A stretch of DNA of 64,000 bases from Pseudomonas tumuqii (GCF_013184545.1 NZ_JAAOJA010000011.1:141578-205577), one strand, 5' to 3'. Counted from the first letter of the stretch, positions 8,278 to 16,960 are shown. A program made the numbers and translations. The notes: a model not told the origin generated them from the sequence alone.

Positions 8278-9216
8278 ATGAAAAAACTGATTCTCGGCTT
8301 GATACTGTTGCTCGGCGGCGCCGCCGCGACGCTCTACCTCTGCCCCGCCGCACTGCTGGCTACGACGCAACTGGTCGCACTGCAGCAGGCGGATCTCAGC
8401 ACCAAGCGGGTGACAGTCGGCGATCTTAGCATTCATTACTACCAGGGCGGCCCGAGCGTCGGCGAAACCATTCTGATGATCCACGGCTTCGGTGCCAGCA
8501 AGGACAACTGGCTGCGCTTTGCCCGCTACTTCACCGAGGGCTACCAGGTGATCGCCCTGGACCTGCCCGGCTTTGGCGACAGCAGCAAGCCCTACGCCAG
8601 TTACGATGTCGGCACCCAAGTCGAGCGCCTCGCCGCTTTCACTCAAGCCTTGCAGATCAAAAAACTGCACCTGATCGGCAGCTCGATGGGCGGCCATATC
8701 AGTGCCCTGTATGCCGCACGCTATCCCGAACAAATCCTGTCAGTGGCGTTGCTCGGCAATGCTGGCGTCGACTCGCCACAGAAAAGCGAGTTGATCGAGC
8801 GCCTCGAACGCGGCGAACCCAATCCGCTGATCGTGAAAACACCGCAACAGTTCGAGCAGCTGCTGGAGTTCATCTTCGTCGAAGTGCCGAGCATGCCCGA
8901 GCGCCTGAAGCAGGCGCTGGCGGAAAGAAGCGTCGCCAACAGTACGCATAACGAGCGGGTCTTCGCCCAACTGGTCAGTCGTTATATTCCGCTCGAACCG
9001 GTACTGCCGAAGATCCAGGCGCCGACTCTACTGTTATGGGGCGCCCAGGACAGGGTTCTGCATGTTTCCAGCATCGAGGTCATGCAGCCACTCCTACAGC
9101 GCCCCAGCGTGGTGATCATGCAAGACTGCGGGCACGCGCCCATGCTCGAACGGCCCAAGGAAACTGCCGAGCACTACCAGGCGTTTCTGCACACCCTCGC
9201 AGCAGAGCGTGAATAA
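8278..9216 (+). CDS. plaF: Inner-membrane phospholipase A, PlaF-like alpha/beta hydrolase
   Basis: A 312-residue alpha/beta hydrolase. An N-terminal membrane anchor (about residues 4-28) is not followed by a cleavage site. The oxyanion HGFG is at 69-72, the nucleophile elbow GSSMG has Ser136, and Asp258 (GAQDRV) and His286 (GHAP) complete the triad. P. aeruginosa PlaF (PA2949) has a Ser137/Asp258/His286 triad and also lies next to the etf genes. PlaF degrades endogenous membrane phospholipids and remodels the membrane. The call is from motif and synteny; a generic lipase is the alternative. Confidence 0.8.
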   Translation: MKKLILGLILLLGGAAATLYLCPAALLATTQLVALQQADLSTKRVTVGDLSIHYYQGGPSVGETILMIHGFGASKDNWLRFARYFTEGYQVIALDLPGFGDSSKPYASYDVGTQVERLAAFTQALQIKKLHLIGSSMGGHISALYAARYPEQILSVALLGNAGVDSPQKSELIERLERGEPNPLIVKTPQQFEQLLEFIFVEVPSMPERLKQALAERSVANSTHNERVFAQLVSRYIPLEPVLPKIQAPTLLLWGAQDRVLHVSSIEVMQPLLQRPSVVIMQDCGHAPMLERPKETAEHYQAFLHTLAAERE

Positions 9217-9235
9217 AGCCAAATCGTACACAAGA

Positions 9236-9260
9236 AAAAACCCGCTCAAGGCGGGTTTTT
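9236..9260. terminator. Terminator between plaF and etfA
   Basis: Stem AAAAACCCGC / GCGGGTTTTT with loop TCAAG. Poly-A on the left and poly-T on the right make it bidirectional for the convergent plaF and etfA genes. Confidence 0.88.
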
Positions 9261-9281
9261 CATGGGGCAAGGGAAGCCGGT

Positions 9282-10211
9282 TTACACCAGTTTCTCGAAC
9301 TCCGGGATAGCGTCGAACAGATCCGCCACCAGGCCGTAATCGGCCACCTGGAAGATCGGCGCTTCTTCGTCCTTGTTGATCGCAACGATCACCTTGGAGT
9401 CCTTCATGCCGGCCAGGTGCTGGATCGCGCCGGAGATACCGACGGCGATGTACAGCTGCGGCGCGACAATCTTGCCAGTCTGACCGACCTGCATGTCGTT
9501 GGGCACGAAACCGGCGTCGACCGCGGCGCGCGAGGCACCGACTGCCGCGCCGAGCTTGTCAGCCAGGGCGTAGAGGTGCTTGAAGTTGTCGCCGTTCTGC
9601 ATGCCGCGGCCGCCGGAAACGACGATCTTGGCAGCGGTCAGCTCCGGACGATCGGACTTGGCCAGCTCTTCACCGACGAACGCCGACTTGCCGGCGTCGC
9701 CGCCAATAGCCACGGCCTCAACGACAGCGCTGCCACCCTCGGCTGCGACCGGGTCGAACCCGGTGGCACGCACAGTGATCACCTTCACGGCAGCGGAAGA
9801 CTGCACGGTAGCGATGGCGTTACCGGCATAGATCGGTCGCTTGAAGGTATCGGCGCTTTCCACGGCGATGATTTCGGAGATCTGATCGACGTCCAGTGCA
9901 GCGGCTACGCGCGGCAGGATATTCTTACCGTTGCTGGTGGCAGCAGCCAGGATGTGGCTGTAGCCCTTGCCCAGTTCGGCTACCAGCGGCGCGACGTTTT
10001 CCGGCAGCTGGTGGGCGAAGGCTGCGTTGTCGGCCACCAGCACCTTGGCCACGCCAGCAACTTTGGCAGCGGCTTCGGCAGCTACGCCGCAAGCGGCACC
10101 GGCAACCAGAACGTGGATGTCACCACCGATTTTCGCGGCAGCAGCAACGGTGTTCAGAGTGGCGGGAGCCAGAGCGGCATTGGTGTGTTCAGCGATAACC
10201 AGGATAGTCAT
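9282..10211 (-). CDS. etfA: Electron transfer flavoprotein alpha subunit
   Basis: A 309-residue FAD-binding subunit of ETF, which takes electrons from acyl-CoA dehydrogenases and passes them to ETF-ubiquinone oxidoreductase. The C-terminal FAD domain shows VVSGGRGMQNGDNF, GASRAAVDAGFVPND, QVGQTGKIVAPQLYIAVGISGAIQHLAGM and INKDEEAPIFQVADYG, all ETF-alpha signatures. It directly follows etfB with no intervening base and shares its promoter. Confidence 0.97.
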   Translation of the reverse strand: MTILVIAEHTNAALAPATLNTVAAAAKIGGDIHVLVAGAACGVAAEAAAKVAGVAKVLVADNAAFAHQLPENVAPLVAELGKGYSHILAAATSNGKNILPRVAAALDVDQISEIIAVESADTFKRPIYAGNAIATVQSSAAVKVITVRATGFDPVAAEGGSAVVEAVAIGGDAGKSAFVGEELAKSDRPELTAAKIVVSGGRGMQNGDNFKHLYALADKLGAAVGASRAAVDAGFVPNDMQVGQTGKIVAPQLYIAVGISGAIQHLAGMKDSKVIVAINKDEEAPIFQVADYGLVADLFDAIPEFEKLV

Positions 10212-10961
10212 TTAGATTACCTTCGCCTCGTTCTTCAGTTTCTCGACCAGTTCAGCCACCGACTTGACCTTGATACCAGCGCTGCGGGCAGCAGGCGCTT
10301 CGACTTTCAGGGTTTTCACGGTGGAAGCGGTGGAAACGCCCAGGTCGCCCGGGGTAACGGTTTCCAGCGGCTTTTTCTTGGCCTTCATGATGTTCGGCAG
10401 CGACGCGTAGCGCGGCTCGTTGAGGCGCAGGTCGGTGGTCACGATCGCCGGCAGGTTCAGTGCCACGGTCTGCAAGCCGCCATCGACTTCGCGAGTCACG
10501 TTGACCTTGTCGCCAGCCACTTCCACCTTGGAGGCGAAGGTGCCTTGGGCGTAACCGCTCAGCGCGGCGAGCATCTGGCCGGTCTGGTTATTGTCGCTGT
10601 CGATCGCCTGTTTGCCGAGGATCACCAGCTGCGGCTGCTCCTTGTCGACCACCGCCTTGAGCAGCTTGGCCACGGCCAGGGAATTCAGCTCATCGCTGGA
10701 TTCGACCAGAATGGCGCGATCGGCGCCCAGGGCCAGGGCGGTACGCAGCTGCTCTTGAGCAGCAGTCGGACCGATCGACACCACGACGATTTCGCTGGCC
10801 ACGCCTTTTTCTTTCAGGCGTACCGCTTCTTCCACGGCAATTTCGCAGAAGGGATTCATCGACATCTTGACGTTGGCAAGATCAACGCCGCTGTTGTCCG
10901 CTTTGACGCGGACCTTGACGTTGTAGTCGACCACTCGTTTGACAGCTACAAGAACCTTCAT
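10212..10961 (-). CDS. etfB: Electron transfer flavoprotein beta subunit
   Basis: A 249-residue AMP-binding subunit of ETF. It starts MKVLVAVKRVVDYNVKVRVK, the standard beta-subunit N-terminus, and carries the signature VALNLPAIVTTDLRLNEPRY near residue 190. The reading frame continues upstream to 11246, but the start at 10961 has a GAGGAA ribosome binding site and the family length. First gene of the etfBA operon, divergent from ETF-QO. Confidence 0.97.
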   Translation of the reverse strand: MKVLVAVKRVVDYNVKVRVKADNSGVDLANVKMSMNPFCEIAVEEAVRLKEKGVASEIVVVSIGPTAAQEQLRTALALGADRAILVESSDELNSLAVAKLLKAVVDKEQPQLVILGKQAIDSDNNQTGQMLAALSGYAQGTFASKVEVAGDKVNVTREVDGGLQTVALNLPAIVTTDLRLNEPRYASLPNIMKAKKKPLETVTPGDLGVSTASTVKTLKVEAPAARSAGIKVKSVAELVEKLKNEAKVI

Positions 10962-11140
10962 GGATTCCTCGTTACTCTCCGGTGAATAGGAATGTCGCCA
11001 GAAGCGAACATGGCGGGTGATGCAAATCGGCCGGAACCGACCTTCAGCCCAGACGGCGAACGCAAAACCGCCCGTATCTTGACCGTACGACCTGGCCCGG
11101 TCAATACAATGAATCGGCCAGTCATCCACGATGTAGTAGG

Positions 11141-11168
11141 ATTCTAGCAGGACTACAGAATATTCAAA
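11141..11168 (-). promoter_or_regulatory. Candidate etfBA promoter
   Basis: On the minus strand, TTTGAA (11163-11168) and TAGAAT (11141-11146) are separated by 16 bp. The leader to etfB would be about 170 nt. The -35 overlaps the PsrA-like box. The rest of the 318-bp gene-free stretch 10962-11279 holds the box and the ETF-QO promoter. Confidence 0.5.
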
Positions 11169-11178
11169 CAAACGTTTG
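11165..11178. promoter_or_regulatory. PsrA-like operator between divergent etf promoters
   Basis: CAAAC-AAAC-GTTTG fits the published PsrA consensus [G/C]AAAC-N(2-4)-GTTT[G/C]. It also contains the perfect palindrome ACAAACGTTTGT. It overlaps the etfBA -35 and lies 2 bp before the ETF-QO -35, so one repressor could control both. PsrA is a fatty-acid-responsive TetR repressor, and etf genes are reported PsrA targets in P. aeruginosa. Confidence 0.65.
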
Positions 11179-11180
11179 TA

Positions 11181-11209
11181 TTGGCCCGCTAGAAGGGTGC
11201 AGATATAAT
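11181..11209 (+). promoter_or_regulatory. Promoter of the ETF-QO gene
   Basis: TTGGCC (11181-11186), 17-bp spacer, perfect TATAAT (11204-11209). Leader about 65 nt to the GTG start. Confidence 0.7.
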
Positions 11210-11279
11210 GCGCCAGCATCGCCCAGGGAACGAGCCTGATCGTCAAATAAAATTAGAGAGCCTGAGTAGGAGATAGCCT

Positions 11280-12944
11280 GTGGAACGCGAGTTTATGGAA
11301 TTCGACGTCGTCATCGTCGGCGCCGGCCCAGCCGGCTTGTCCGCCGCCTGCCGACTGAAGCAGAAAGCCGCCGAAGCGGGCAAGGAAATCAGCGTCTGCG
11401 TGGTCGAAAAAGGCTCCGAAGTGGGTGCGCACATTCTCTCTGGAGCGGTGTTCGAACCGCGCGCCCTGAACGAACTGTTCCCCGACTGGAAGGAACTCGG
11501 CGCACCGCTGAACACCCCGGTCAAGCGCGACGACATCTACCTGCTGAATAACGCGACAAAAGCCAGCCGAATCCCCGACCTGTTCGTGCCCAAGACCATG
11601 CACAACCAGGGCAACTACATCATCTCCCTGGGCAATCTGTGCCGCTGGCTGGCCCAGCAGGCCGAGAATCTGGGCGTGGAAATCTACCCCGGCTTCGCCG
11701 CCCAGGAAGCGCTGATCGACGACCAGGGCTCGGTCTACGGCATCCTCACCGGCGACCTCGGCGTGGATCGCGAAGGCAACCCGAAAGAGGGTTACTACAC
11801 CCCCGGCATGGAACTGCGCGCCAAGTACACCCTGTTCGCCGAAGGCTGCCGCGGCCATATCGGCAAGCAGCTGATCAAGAAGTACAACCTCGACAGCGAA
11901 GCCGACGCCCAGCATTACGGCATCGGCATCAAGGAAATCTGGGACGTCGACCCGGCCAAGCACGAGCAAGGCCTGGTGGTGCATACCGCCGGCTGGCCGC
12001 TGTCGCTGGTCGACAGTGAAAACACCGGTGGTTCCTTCCTCTATCACCTGGAGAACAACCAGGTGGTGGTCGGTCTGATCGTCGACCTGTCCTACAGCAA
12101 CCCGCACCTGTCGCCGTTCGACGAGTTCCAGCGCTACAAACACCACCCGGTGATCGCCCAGTACCTGGAAGGTGGCAAGCGCGTGTCCTATGGCGCCCGC
12201 GCCATCAGCAAGGGCGGCCTCAACTCGCTGCCGAAGATGGTGTTCAACGGCGGCGCACTGATCGGCTGCGACCTCGGCACCCTCAACTTCGCCAAGATCA
12301 AGGGCAGCCACACCGCGATGAAGTCCGGCATGCTCGCCGCCGACGCGGTGGCCGACGCGCTGTTCGCCGGCCGTGAGGGCGGCGACCAGCTGACCGGCTA
12401 CGTCGAAGCGTTCAAGACCAGCTGGCTGTACGACGAGCTGTTCCGCAGCCGCAACTTCGGCGCGGCGATTCACAAGTTCGGCGTGCTCGGCGGCGGCGCC
12501 TTCAACTACCTCGACCAGAACCTGTTTGGCGGCAAGATCCCCTTCACCCTGCACGACACCAAGCCGGATTACGCCTGCCTGAAACTGGCCAGCGAAGCGA
12601 AGAAGATCAGCTACCCGAAACCGGACGGCAAACTCAGCTTCGACAAGCTCAGCTCGGTATTCCTCTCCAACACCAACCATGAAGAGGAACAACCCTGCCA
12701 CCTGAAGCTCGCCGACCCGAGCATTCCGCTGACCAAGAACCTGCCGCTGTACGATGAACCGGCGCAGCGCTACTGCCCAGCTGGCGTGTACGAAATCGTC
12801 ACCCTGGAAGACGGCGAGAAGAAGTTCCAGATCAACGCGCAGAACTGCGTGCACTGCAAGACCTGCGACATCAAGGACCCGGCCCAGAACATCAACTGGG
12901 TGGCTCCCGAAGGCGCTGGCGGGCCTAACTACCCCAATATGTAA
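11280..12944 (+). CDS. Electron transfer flavoprotein-ubiquinone oxidoreductase
   Basis: A 554-residue membrane-associated flavoprotein that moves electrons from ETF to ubiquinone. The FAD Rossmann motif DVVIVGAGPAGLSAACRLKQ lies at about 8-27. The C-terminal ferredoxin-like part has CVHCKTC followed by DIKDPAQNINWVAPEGAGGP, plus an upstream Cys in YCPAGVYEI, giving the four ligands of the [4Fe-4S] cluster. The GTG start follows AGGAG by 7 nt and gives the expected MEREFMEFDVV N-terminus. It is divergent from etfBA, and together they serve beta-oxidation. Confidence 0.97.
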   Translation: MEREFMEFDVVIVGAGPAGLSAACRLKQKAAEAGKEISVCVVEKGSEVGAHILSGAVFEPRALNELFPDWKELGAPLNTPVKRDDIYLLNNATKASRIPDLFVPKTMHNQGNYIISLGNLCRWLAQQAENLGVEIYPGFAAQEALIDDQGSVYGILTGDLGVDREGNPKEGYYTPGMELRAKYTLFAEGCRGHIGKQLIKKYNLDSEADAQHYGIGIKEIWDVDPAKHEQGLVVHTAGWPLSLVDSENTGGSFLYHLENNQVVVGLIVDLSYSNPHLSPFDEFQRYKHHPVIAQYLEGGKRVSYGARAISKGGLNSLPKMVFNGGALIGCDLGTLNFAKIKGSHTAMKSGMLAADAVADALFAGREGGDQLTGYVEAFKTSWLYDELFRSRNFGAAIHKFGVLGGGAFNYLDQNLFGGKIPFTLHDTKPDYACLKLASEAKKISYPKPDGKLSFDKLSSVFLSNTNHEEEQPCHLKLADPSIPLTKNLPLYDEPAQRYCPAGVYEIVTLEDGEKKFQINAQNCVHCKTCDIKDPAQNINWVAPEGAGGPNYPNM

Positions 12945-12949
12945 GATGC

Positions 12950-12974
12950 AAAAGGCTCCTTCGGGAGCCTTTTT
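12950..12974 (+). terminator. Terminator after ETF-QO
   Basis: AAAAGGCTCC-TTCG-GGAGCCTTTTT: a 10-bp stem, stable TTCG tetraloop and U-run, 5 bp after the stop codon. Confidence 0.9.
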
Positions 12975-12980
12975 GCTTTT

Positions 12981-13047
12981 AGCCACAAGCTACAAGCAGC
13001 CACCCGCGCGCGCTTTCTTGCCGCTTGAGGCTTGCCGCTTACAACTG
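12981..13047 (-). repeat. CAAGC/GCTTG heptad element A
   Basis: Left part has CAAGC units every 7 bp (CACAAGC TACAAGC). Right part has GCTTG units (GCTTGAGGCTTGCCGCTT). The halves are inverted, so an imperfect hairpin can form. It lies 4 bp after the stop codon of the DUF1285 gene on the minus strand. Elements B and C have the same design and position. Confidence 0.5.
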
Positions 13048-13051
13048 AGCC

Positions 13052-13618
13052 CTACGGCTGCGGCCCAATCGGGAAGAACTGCCCACTGCTCCACACCCCC
13101 AGCCATATCTGGCCGTCGATCTCGCGCGGCACCGCCAACTCGACCAGCTGGTAGAACACGTTGCGGTGGATCAGCGCCTCGAGGTTCGCGCGCACGTGCA
13201 CATAGGGTGCCGGTTCCTGGGACTGCGCATCCAGCTCGACCCGGAGCGGGTGCTCGGTATCGGCAACGGTTTCCTCCTCGACGTTGGTGGTGAAACGCAG
13301 CACCTGCGCCTCGCCCTCGCCGTCTACCTGCAGACTGACGGCAACGAAGGGCGCATCGTCGACCTTGATGCCGACCTTCTCTACCGGGGTGATCAGGAAG
13401 TAATCGTCGCCATCGCGGCGAATGATGGTGGAGAACAACTTGACCATCGGCTTGCGTCCAATCGGCGTGCCCAGGTAATACCAGGTGCCATCGCGCGCGA
13501 TGCGCATGTCGATGTCGCCGCAAAAATCGGGGTTCCACAGGTGTACAGGCGGCAAGCCCTTCTTCTCGCCCTTGGAAATCTGTGCCAACAGGTCGCCGGC
13601 TTTGCCTGGGTTCGTCAT
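13052..13618 (-). CDS. DUF1285 domain protein
   Basis: A 188-residue cytoplasmic protein. DUF1285 features seen are PPVHLWNPDFCGDIDMRI, DGTWYYLGTPIGR and KLFSTIIRRDGDDYFLITPVEK near the N-terminus. The start at 13618 (MTNPGK) has AAGGA 7 nt upstream and is preferred to the in-frame site 9 codons earlier. The start lies within 11 bp of the end of the DUF4823 gene, so the two are likely co-transcribed. Function unknown. Confidence 0.85.
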   Translation of the reverse strand: MTNPGKAGDLLAQISKGEKKGLPPVHLWNPDFCGDIDMRIARDGTWYYLGTPIGRKPMVKLFSTIIRRDGDDYFLITPVEKVGIKVDDAPFVAVSLQVDGEGEAQVLRFTTNVEEETVADTEHPLRVELDAQSQEPAPYVHVRANLEALIHRNVFYQLVELAVPREIDGQIWLGVWSSGQFFPIGPQP

Positions 13619-13628
13619 GCGAGTGTCC

Positions 13629-14231
13629 TTAGAGGCTCTGGCCAATCAGGCTGCGGGCATAATCGCGCAGCGGTGGACCGAGCAAGTCTTCTGGTTTGGC
13701 ATCATAGAATGTCAGGAAGCCGCCGCGGCTGTGAATCCGCGCAGTATCGACCAGATAACGGGTATTGGTTTCGATCAGCATCAACTGAATGACGCTACGG
13801 TCGGTGCCAAGCCGGTCCAGCACCTGCTGATCAGCCCACTCATCCCCCGTGCCGATGCGGTCATCGGCATAGGCAAAGCGGCTGTAGAGCAGATAATGCG
13901 CGCCGGCCGCACGCGCCTGGTCCATGGCCTCCTCCAACCCGGCCGGACTACGCGCCCGACGGACCAGCGGGAAATACTCGACGAAGCCCTTGAACGCCTC
14001 TTCCGCAACCACATTCGGTCGCGGATAGGCCGCGCCGGGAGGAACGAAATGCCCCTGGGCGATATAGATGAAAGAGTCCTGCTGCAGGCGCCGCGAGGCC
14101 ATGCGCTCGGTTCGCCCATGATCGAGAAAACCGGCATCGCGCAATTGATAGGTGGCGCCATCGGCCAGGTCGCTGACCTTCATGCAGCCACCCAAGACCA
14201 TCAACACCAGGATTAATATCAGGTTGCGCAT
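13629..14231 (-). CDS. DUF4823 lipoprotein
   Basis: A 200-residue lipoprotein with lipobox LGGC about 16 residues in. The mature part (AQGHFVPPGAAYPRP, then AGAHYLLYSRFAYADDR and TARIHSRGGFLTFYD) matches the DUF4823 family. The ATG at 14231 has GGAGGAG 4 nt upstream; a GTG 3 bp earlier is less likely. Probably in the outer membrane. Function unknown. Confidence 0.8.
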   Translation of the reverse strand: MRNLILILVLMVLGGCMKVSDLADGATYQLRDAGFLDHGRTERMASRRLQQDSFIYIAQGHFVPPGAAYPRPNVVAEEAFKGFVEYFPLVRRARSPAGLEEAMDQARAAGAHYLLYSRFAYADDRIGTGDEWADQQVLDRLGTDRSVIQLMLIETNTRYLVDTARIHSRGGFLTFYDAKPEDLLGPPLRDYARSLIGQSL

Positions 14232-14296
14232 CACTCTCCTCCCGTTGCCGGTGACGGAATACCGGCGGACAGGCCAGTAATGCAGGTTTCACGCCA

Positions 14297-15187
14297 TCAC
14301 AGGCCGCGCTGCCACTCCTGGCGCAACCCGGCGCCCTGCGGCTGTTCGATGGCGGCGCGCACCTGCGCCAGCAGACGCGCCTTGTCCGCCCCCAGGTTGC
14401 CTTTGAGCACCAGATAGTTGGAGGCATGATCACTGCGAAACACCGTGTCGCGCAGCTCCAGGCCCTGCAACAGACGCTCGACCTCAATGAACAGTTGCTG
14501 CTGACTCAACGATTGATAATCGGCGAACGCCTGGCGAAACCGCGCCTCGCCCTGGGGAAAGCTGACGACCAAGGTCGAGAGGAACTCCGGTTGCGCGGCA
14601 TTCATCAGACGCGCCGAGTTATCGGCATGCTGGCCGCTCAAGGCGGTCCCACCAAGGCCATTGAGGATCATCACCGAACGGGCAATCCCGGCCTGGCCAA
14701 GCTTGTCCAGGGCGCTCAGGCTGGACTCGAAGGTTTCGCCCTTGTTGACCCGCGCCAGCACCTCGTCATCACCCGACTCGCAGCCCACATAGGCCATACG
14801 CAGCCCGGCGTCGGCCAGTTCCTTTAGCTCAGCGACCGACTTCTTGCGCAGATTGCGCGGCAGGCAATAACTCGAGACCCGCTCGACATCCGGCATGTAC
14901 TCACGAATGGCCGAAAGGATGACCAGCAAACGGCGCGTCGGCAGCACCAGAGCATCGCCATCGGCGAGAAACACCCGCTGCACGATCAGCCGCTCGCCAG
15001 CGCGGCGAATTTCGTCGAGCACCTCCCGCTCATCGCGGGCACGGAATTTCTTCTGCGCTTCGGTGTACATCTCGCAGAAGGTGCAGTTATTCCAGGAGCA
15101 GCCGTTGGTCACCGGCAGAATCAGCGAGTGGGCCTCGCTTGGCGGGCGGAATACCGGTTCGATATAGGCAATGGGGAAATCAGTCAT
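14297..15187 (-). CDS. Radical SAM protein
   Basis: A 296-residue protein with an N-terminal radical SAM cluster motif NGCSWNNCTFCEMY (Cys30, Cys35, Cys38). The spacing is Cx4Cx2C, not the common Cx3Cx2C, but it occurs in B12-radical-SAM-like subfamilies with GCPxNxCTFC. RVFLADGDALVLPTRRLL and YVGCESGDDEVLARVNKGE are typical of the Elp3/HemN-like TIM barrel. The ATG at 15187 is preferred to a TTG 15 bp upstream, although the ribosome binding site is weak. Substrate unknown. It lies 76 bp after moaA on the same strand. Confidence 0.85.
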   Translation of the reverse strand: MTDFPIAYIEPVFRPPSEAHSLILPVTNGCSWNNCTFCEMYTEAQKKFRARDEREVLDEIRRAGERLIVQRVFLADGDALVLPTRRLLVILSAIREYMPDVERVSSYCLPRNLRKKSVAELKELADAGLRMAYVGCESGDDEVLARVNKGETFESSLSALDKLGQAGIARSVMILNGLGGTALSGQHADNSARLMNAAQPEFLSTLVVSFPQGEARFRQAFADYQSLSQQQLFIEVERLLQGLELRDTVFRSDHASNYLVLKGNLGADKARLLAQVRAAIEQPQGAGLRQEWQRGL

Positions 15188-15197
15188 ACTTTTTCGC

Positions 15198-15263
15198 GTC
15201 AAGCTTCAAGCCAGGATGCCTTGCACAGCCGATAGAAATCACCCTTTTTGCGGCTTGCAACTC
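15198..15263 (-). repeat. CAAGC/GCTTG heptad element B
   Basis: GTCAAGCTTCAAGCC on the left and GCGGCTTGCAACT on the right are inverted. The right end touches the stop codon of moaA. On the minus strand it reads AGTTGCAAGCCGCAA, almost the same as element A (AGTTGTAAGCGGCAAG). Confidence 0.45.
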
Positions 15264-16232
15264 TCATCCTCCAATAATCTTCATGACGGTCACGCCTCCG
15301 GAAAAGGCCACCTCCTGCTTGTCACCCAGCGCCTTGACCAGCAACCCCTGCAAAGCAGGCAAAGCCTGATGACGCGGTTTATCGAGCAGATCGCCGACAT
15401 AATGGCGATTGCTCGACGACAGACAGCCGTGCAGCCAGCCAGTCGACGACAGGCGCAAACGTGAACAAGTCCGGCAGAACGGTACACTTTCGTTGGCAAT
15501 CACCCCGAAAAAGCCCTGGCCTGGAATCTCGTAGCGCAACGCGGTGGCATCCACCGGCGCATCGGCCTGGGTATAGTCGTAGTGCTCGCCGATCATGGCC
15601 AACAGCTCGGGCATGCCGACGAACTGGCGCAGGAAACTGTTGCCATCGCGCGCCAGATGGCCCATGCGCATCAATTCGATGAAACGCAGCTCGAACCCCC
15701 GCTCCATACAGTAATCCAGCAACGGCAGGACTTGATCGAGGTTTTGCCCGCGCAGCGGCACCATGTTGAGCTTGATCTGCATGCCGGCTGCCTGCGCCTC
15801 GTCCAAACCTGCCAGGACGGTGGCCAGATCACCGCCGCGGGCGATGGCGCGGAACGCAACCGGATTGAGGGTATCCAGGGATATGTTGAGGCGGCGAATG
15901 CCGTTTTCCAGCAGCAACGGCAGCTTGCGCGAGAGCAGTTGGCCGTTGCTGGTCAAGCTGATGTCAGCCAGGCCCAGCGGGCTGACGCCGCGCAGGAACG
16001 CCTCCAGCTTCGGACTGACCAGGGGCTCGCCGCCGGTGATGCGCAAGCGCTCGATGCCTGCGGCTTCGATCAGGTAACCGACCCCGCGCACCATGGCCTC
16101 GGCGGACAATTCGTCCTGCGCCGCGACCAGGCGCTTGCCGTCGGGCACGCAGTAGGTACAGGCGTAATTGCAGGCGGCGGTCAGACTTACCCGCAGGTTG
16201 CGAAAGCGTCTGCCTTGACGGTCAACAATCAT
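15264..16232 (-). CDS. moaA: GTP 3',8-cyclase (molybdenum cofactor synthesis)
   Basis: A 322-residue radical SAM enzyme that, with MoaC, converts GTP to cyclic pyranopterin monophosphate. The N-terminal cluster motif is CNYACTYC (Cys21, 25, 28). The C-terminal cluster motif is CRTCSRLRLSSTGWLHGC. ITGGEPL and the C-terminal Gly-Gly needed for GTP binding are present (ends IIGG). No other moa gene is adjacent. Pseudomonads often carry more than one moaA, so paralogue identity is not decided. Confidence 0.95.
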   Translation of the reverse strand: MIVDRQGRRFRNLRVSLTAACNYACTYCVPDGKRLVAAQDELSAEAMVRGVGYLIEAAGIERLRITGGEPLVSPKLEAFLRGVSPLGLADISLTSNGQLLSRKLPLLLENGIRRLNISLDTLNPVAFRAIARGGDLATVLAGLDEAQAAGMQIKLNMVPLRGQNLDQVLPLLDYCMERGFELRFIELMRMGHLARDGNSFLRQFVGMPELLAMIGEHYDYTQADAPVDATALRYEIPGQGFFGVIANESVPFCRTCSRLRLSSTGWLHGCLSSSNRHYVGDLLDKPRHQALPALQGLLVKALGDKQEVAFSGGVTVMKIIGG

Positions 16233-16321
16233 GGAGGACTCCGATTAACGTTACCCGGAGTATATCGCTGCAATCCGCTACGGCACATGCACTCTATGCG
16301 CTATCAACCGGCCGAATACCG

Positions 16322-16960
16322 TCAACTAGCCGGAGTCTCGGTGTCACGTTTGCGCTTGTTGCCCATGCGCACACCGATATCCATGAGGAACTGGAAGAAC
16401 CCCTCCTGATCTTCCAGCACATTGCTCCAGAACGGCGAGTGATAGAGCGCCACGGCACCGTGCACCAACGCCCAGGCCGCGCAATAATGAAAATATGGTG
16501 GCACGTCTTCAAGCTTGCCTTCGGCGATGCGGCCCTTGATCAGTTGAGTCAGGCGCTCGAAGTTGGAGGCGCGGATCTTGTGCAACTGCTCGACCAGTTC
16601 CGGCACCTGATTGCCCTTGACCACCTTCTCTTCCAGGCGGTCGAACAAGCGGTAGCGTTGCGGATCGCGCATGCGGAACTCGAAGTAGGCGCGCGACAGC
16701 GCTTCCTTGTCACGGTCGATGTCGGCCGAGTGCAGCAACTCGTTCAAGTCGCGCTCGTAGTCGAGCATCAGGCGCAGGTAGATCTCCGCCTTGGACTTGA
16801 AGTGCTTGTAGATGGTGCCTTTGCCGATACCGACGGCGTCGGCGATCATCTCGACAGTGACGCTGTCTTCACCCTGCTCAAGGAACAGTTTCAACGCGGT
16901 GTCGAGAATTTCCTGTTCGCGGCGGCGAAACTCACGGACCTTACGGGGTTCATTCTGCAT
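16322..16960 (-). CDS. TetR-family transcriptional regulator
   Basis: A 212-residue protein. The TetR HTH is at about residues 14-60 (ILDTALKLFLEQG, VTVEMIADAVGIGKGTIYKHF). The C-terminal ligand domain has a helical FEFRMRDPQRYRLFDRLEEK segment. It is divergent from the aminotransferase gene across only 76 bp, so it may control that gene and itself. By position it corresponds to the TetR gene PA2957 of P. aeruginosa, from memory. Ligand unknown. Confidence 0.9.
   Translation of the reverse strand: MQNEPRKVREFRRREQEILDTALKLFLEQGEDSVTVEMIADAVGIGKGTIYKHFKSKAEIYLRLMLDYERDLNELLHSADIDRDKEALSRAYFEFRMRDPQRYRLFDRLEEKVVKGNQVPELVEQLHKIRASNFERLTQLIKGRIAEGKLEDVPPYFHYCAAWALVHGAVALYHSPFWSNVLEDQEGFFQFLMDIGVRMGNKRKRDTETPAS

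Noticed and set aside
9417..10985. A 522-codon open frame antisense to etfA and etfB
   Set aside because: It is a shadow of the GC-rich etf genes: His/Gly/Gln-rich composition, no domain, no ribosome binding site, and it covers both recognised genes.
10962..11246. N-terminal extension of EtfB
   Set aside because: The frame is open, but the sequence is not conserved, contains the promoter region, and the start at 10961 has a good ribosome binding site.
11253..12986. A 577-codon open frame antisense to ETF-QO
   Set aside because: Low-complexity Val/Ala/Gln-rich product with no motif, opposite a clear ETF-QO gene.
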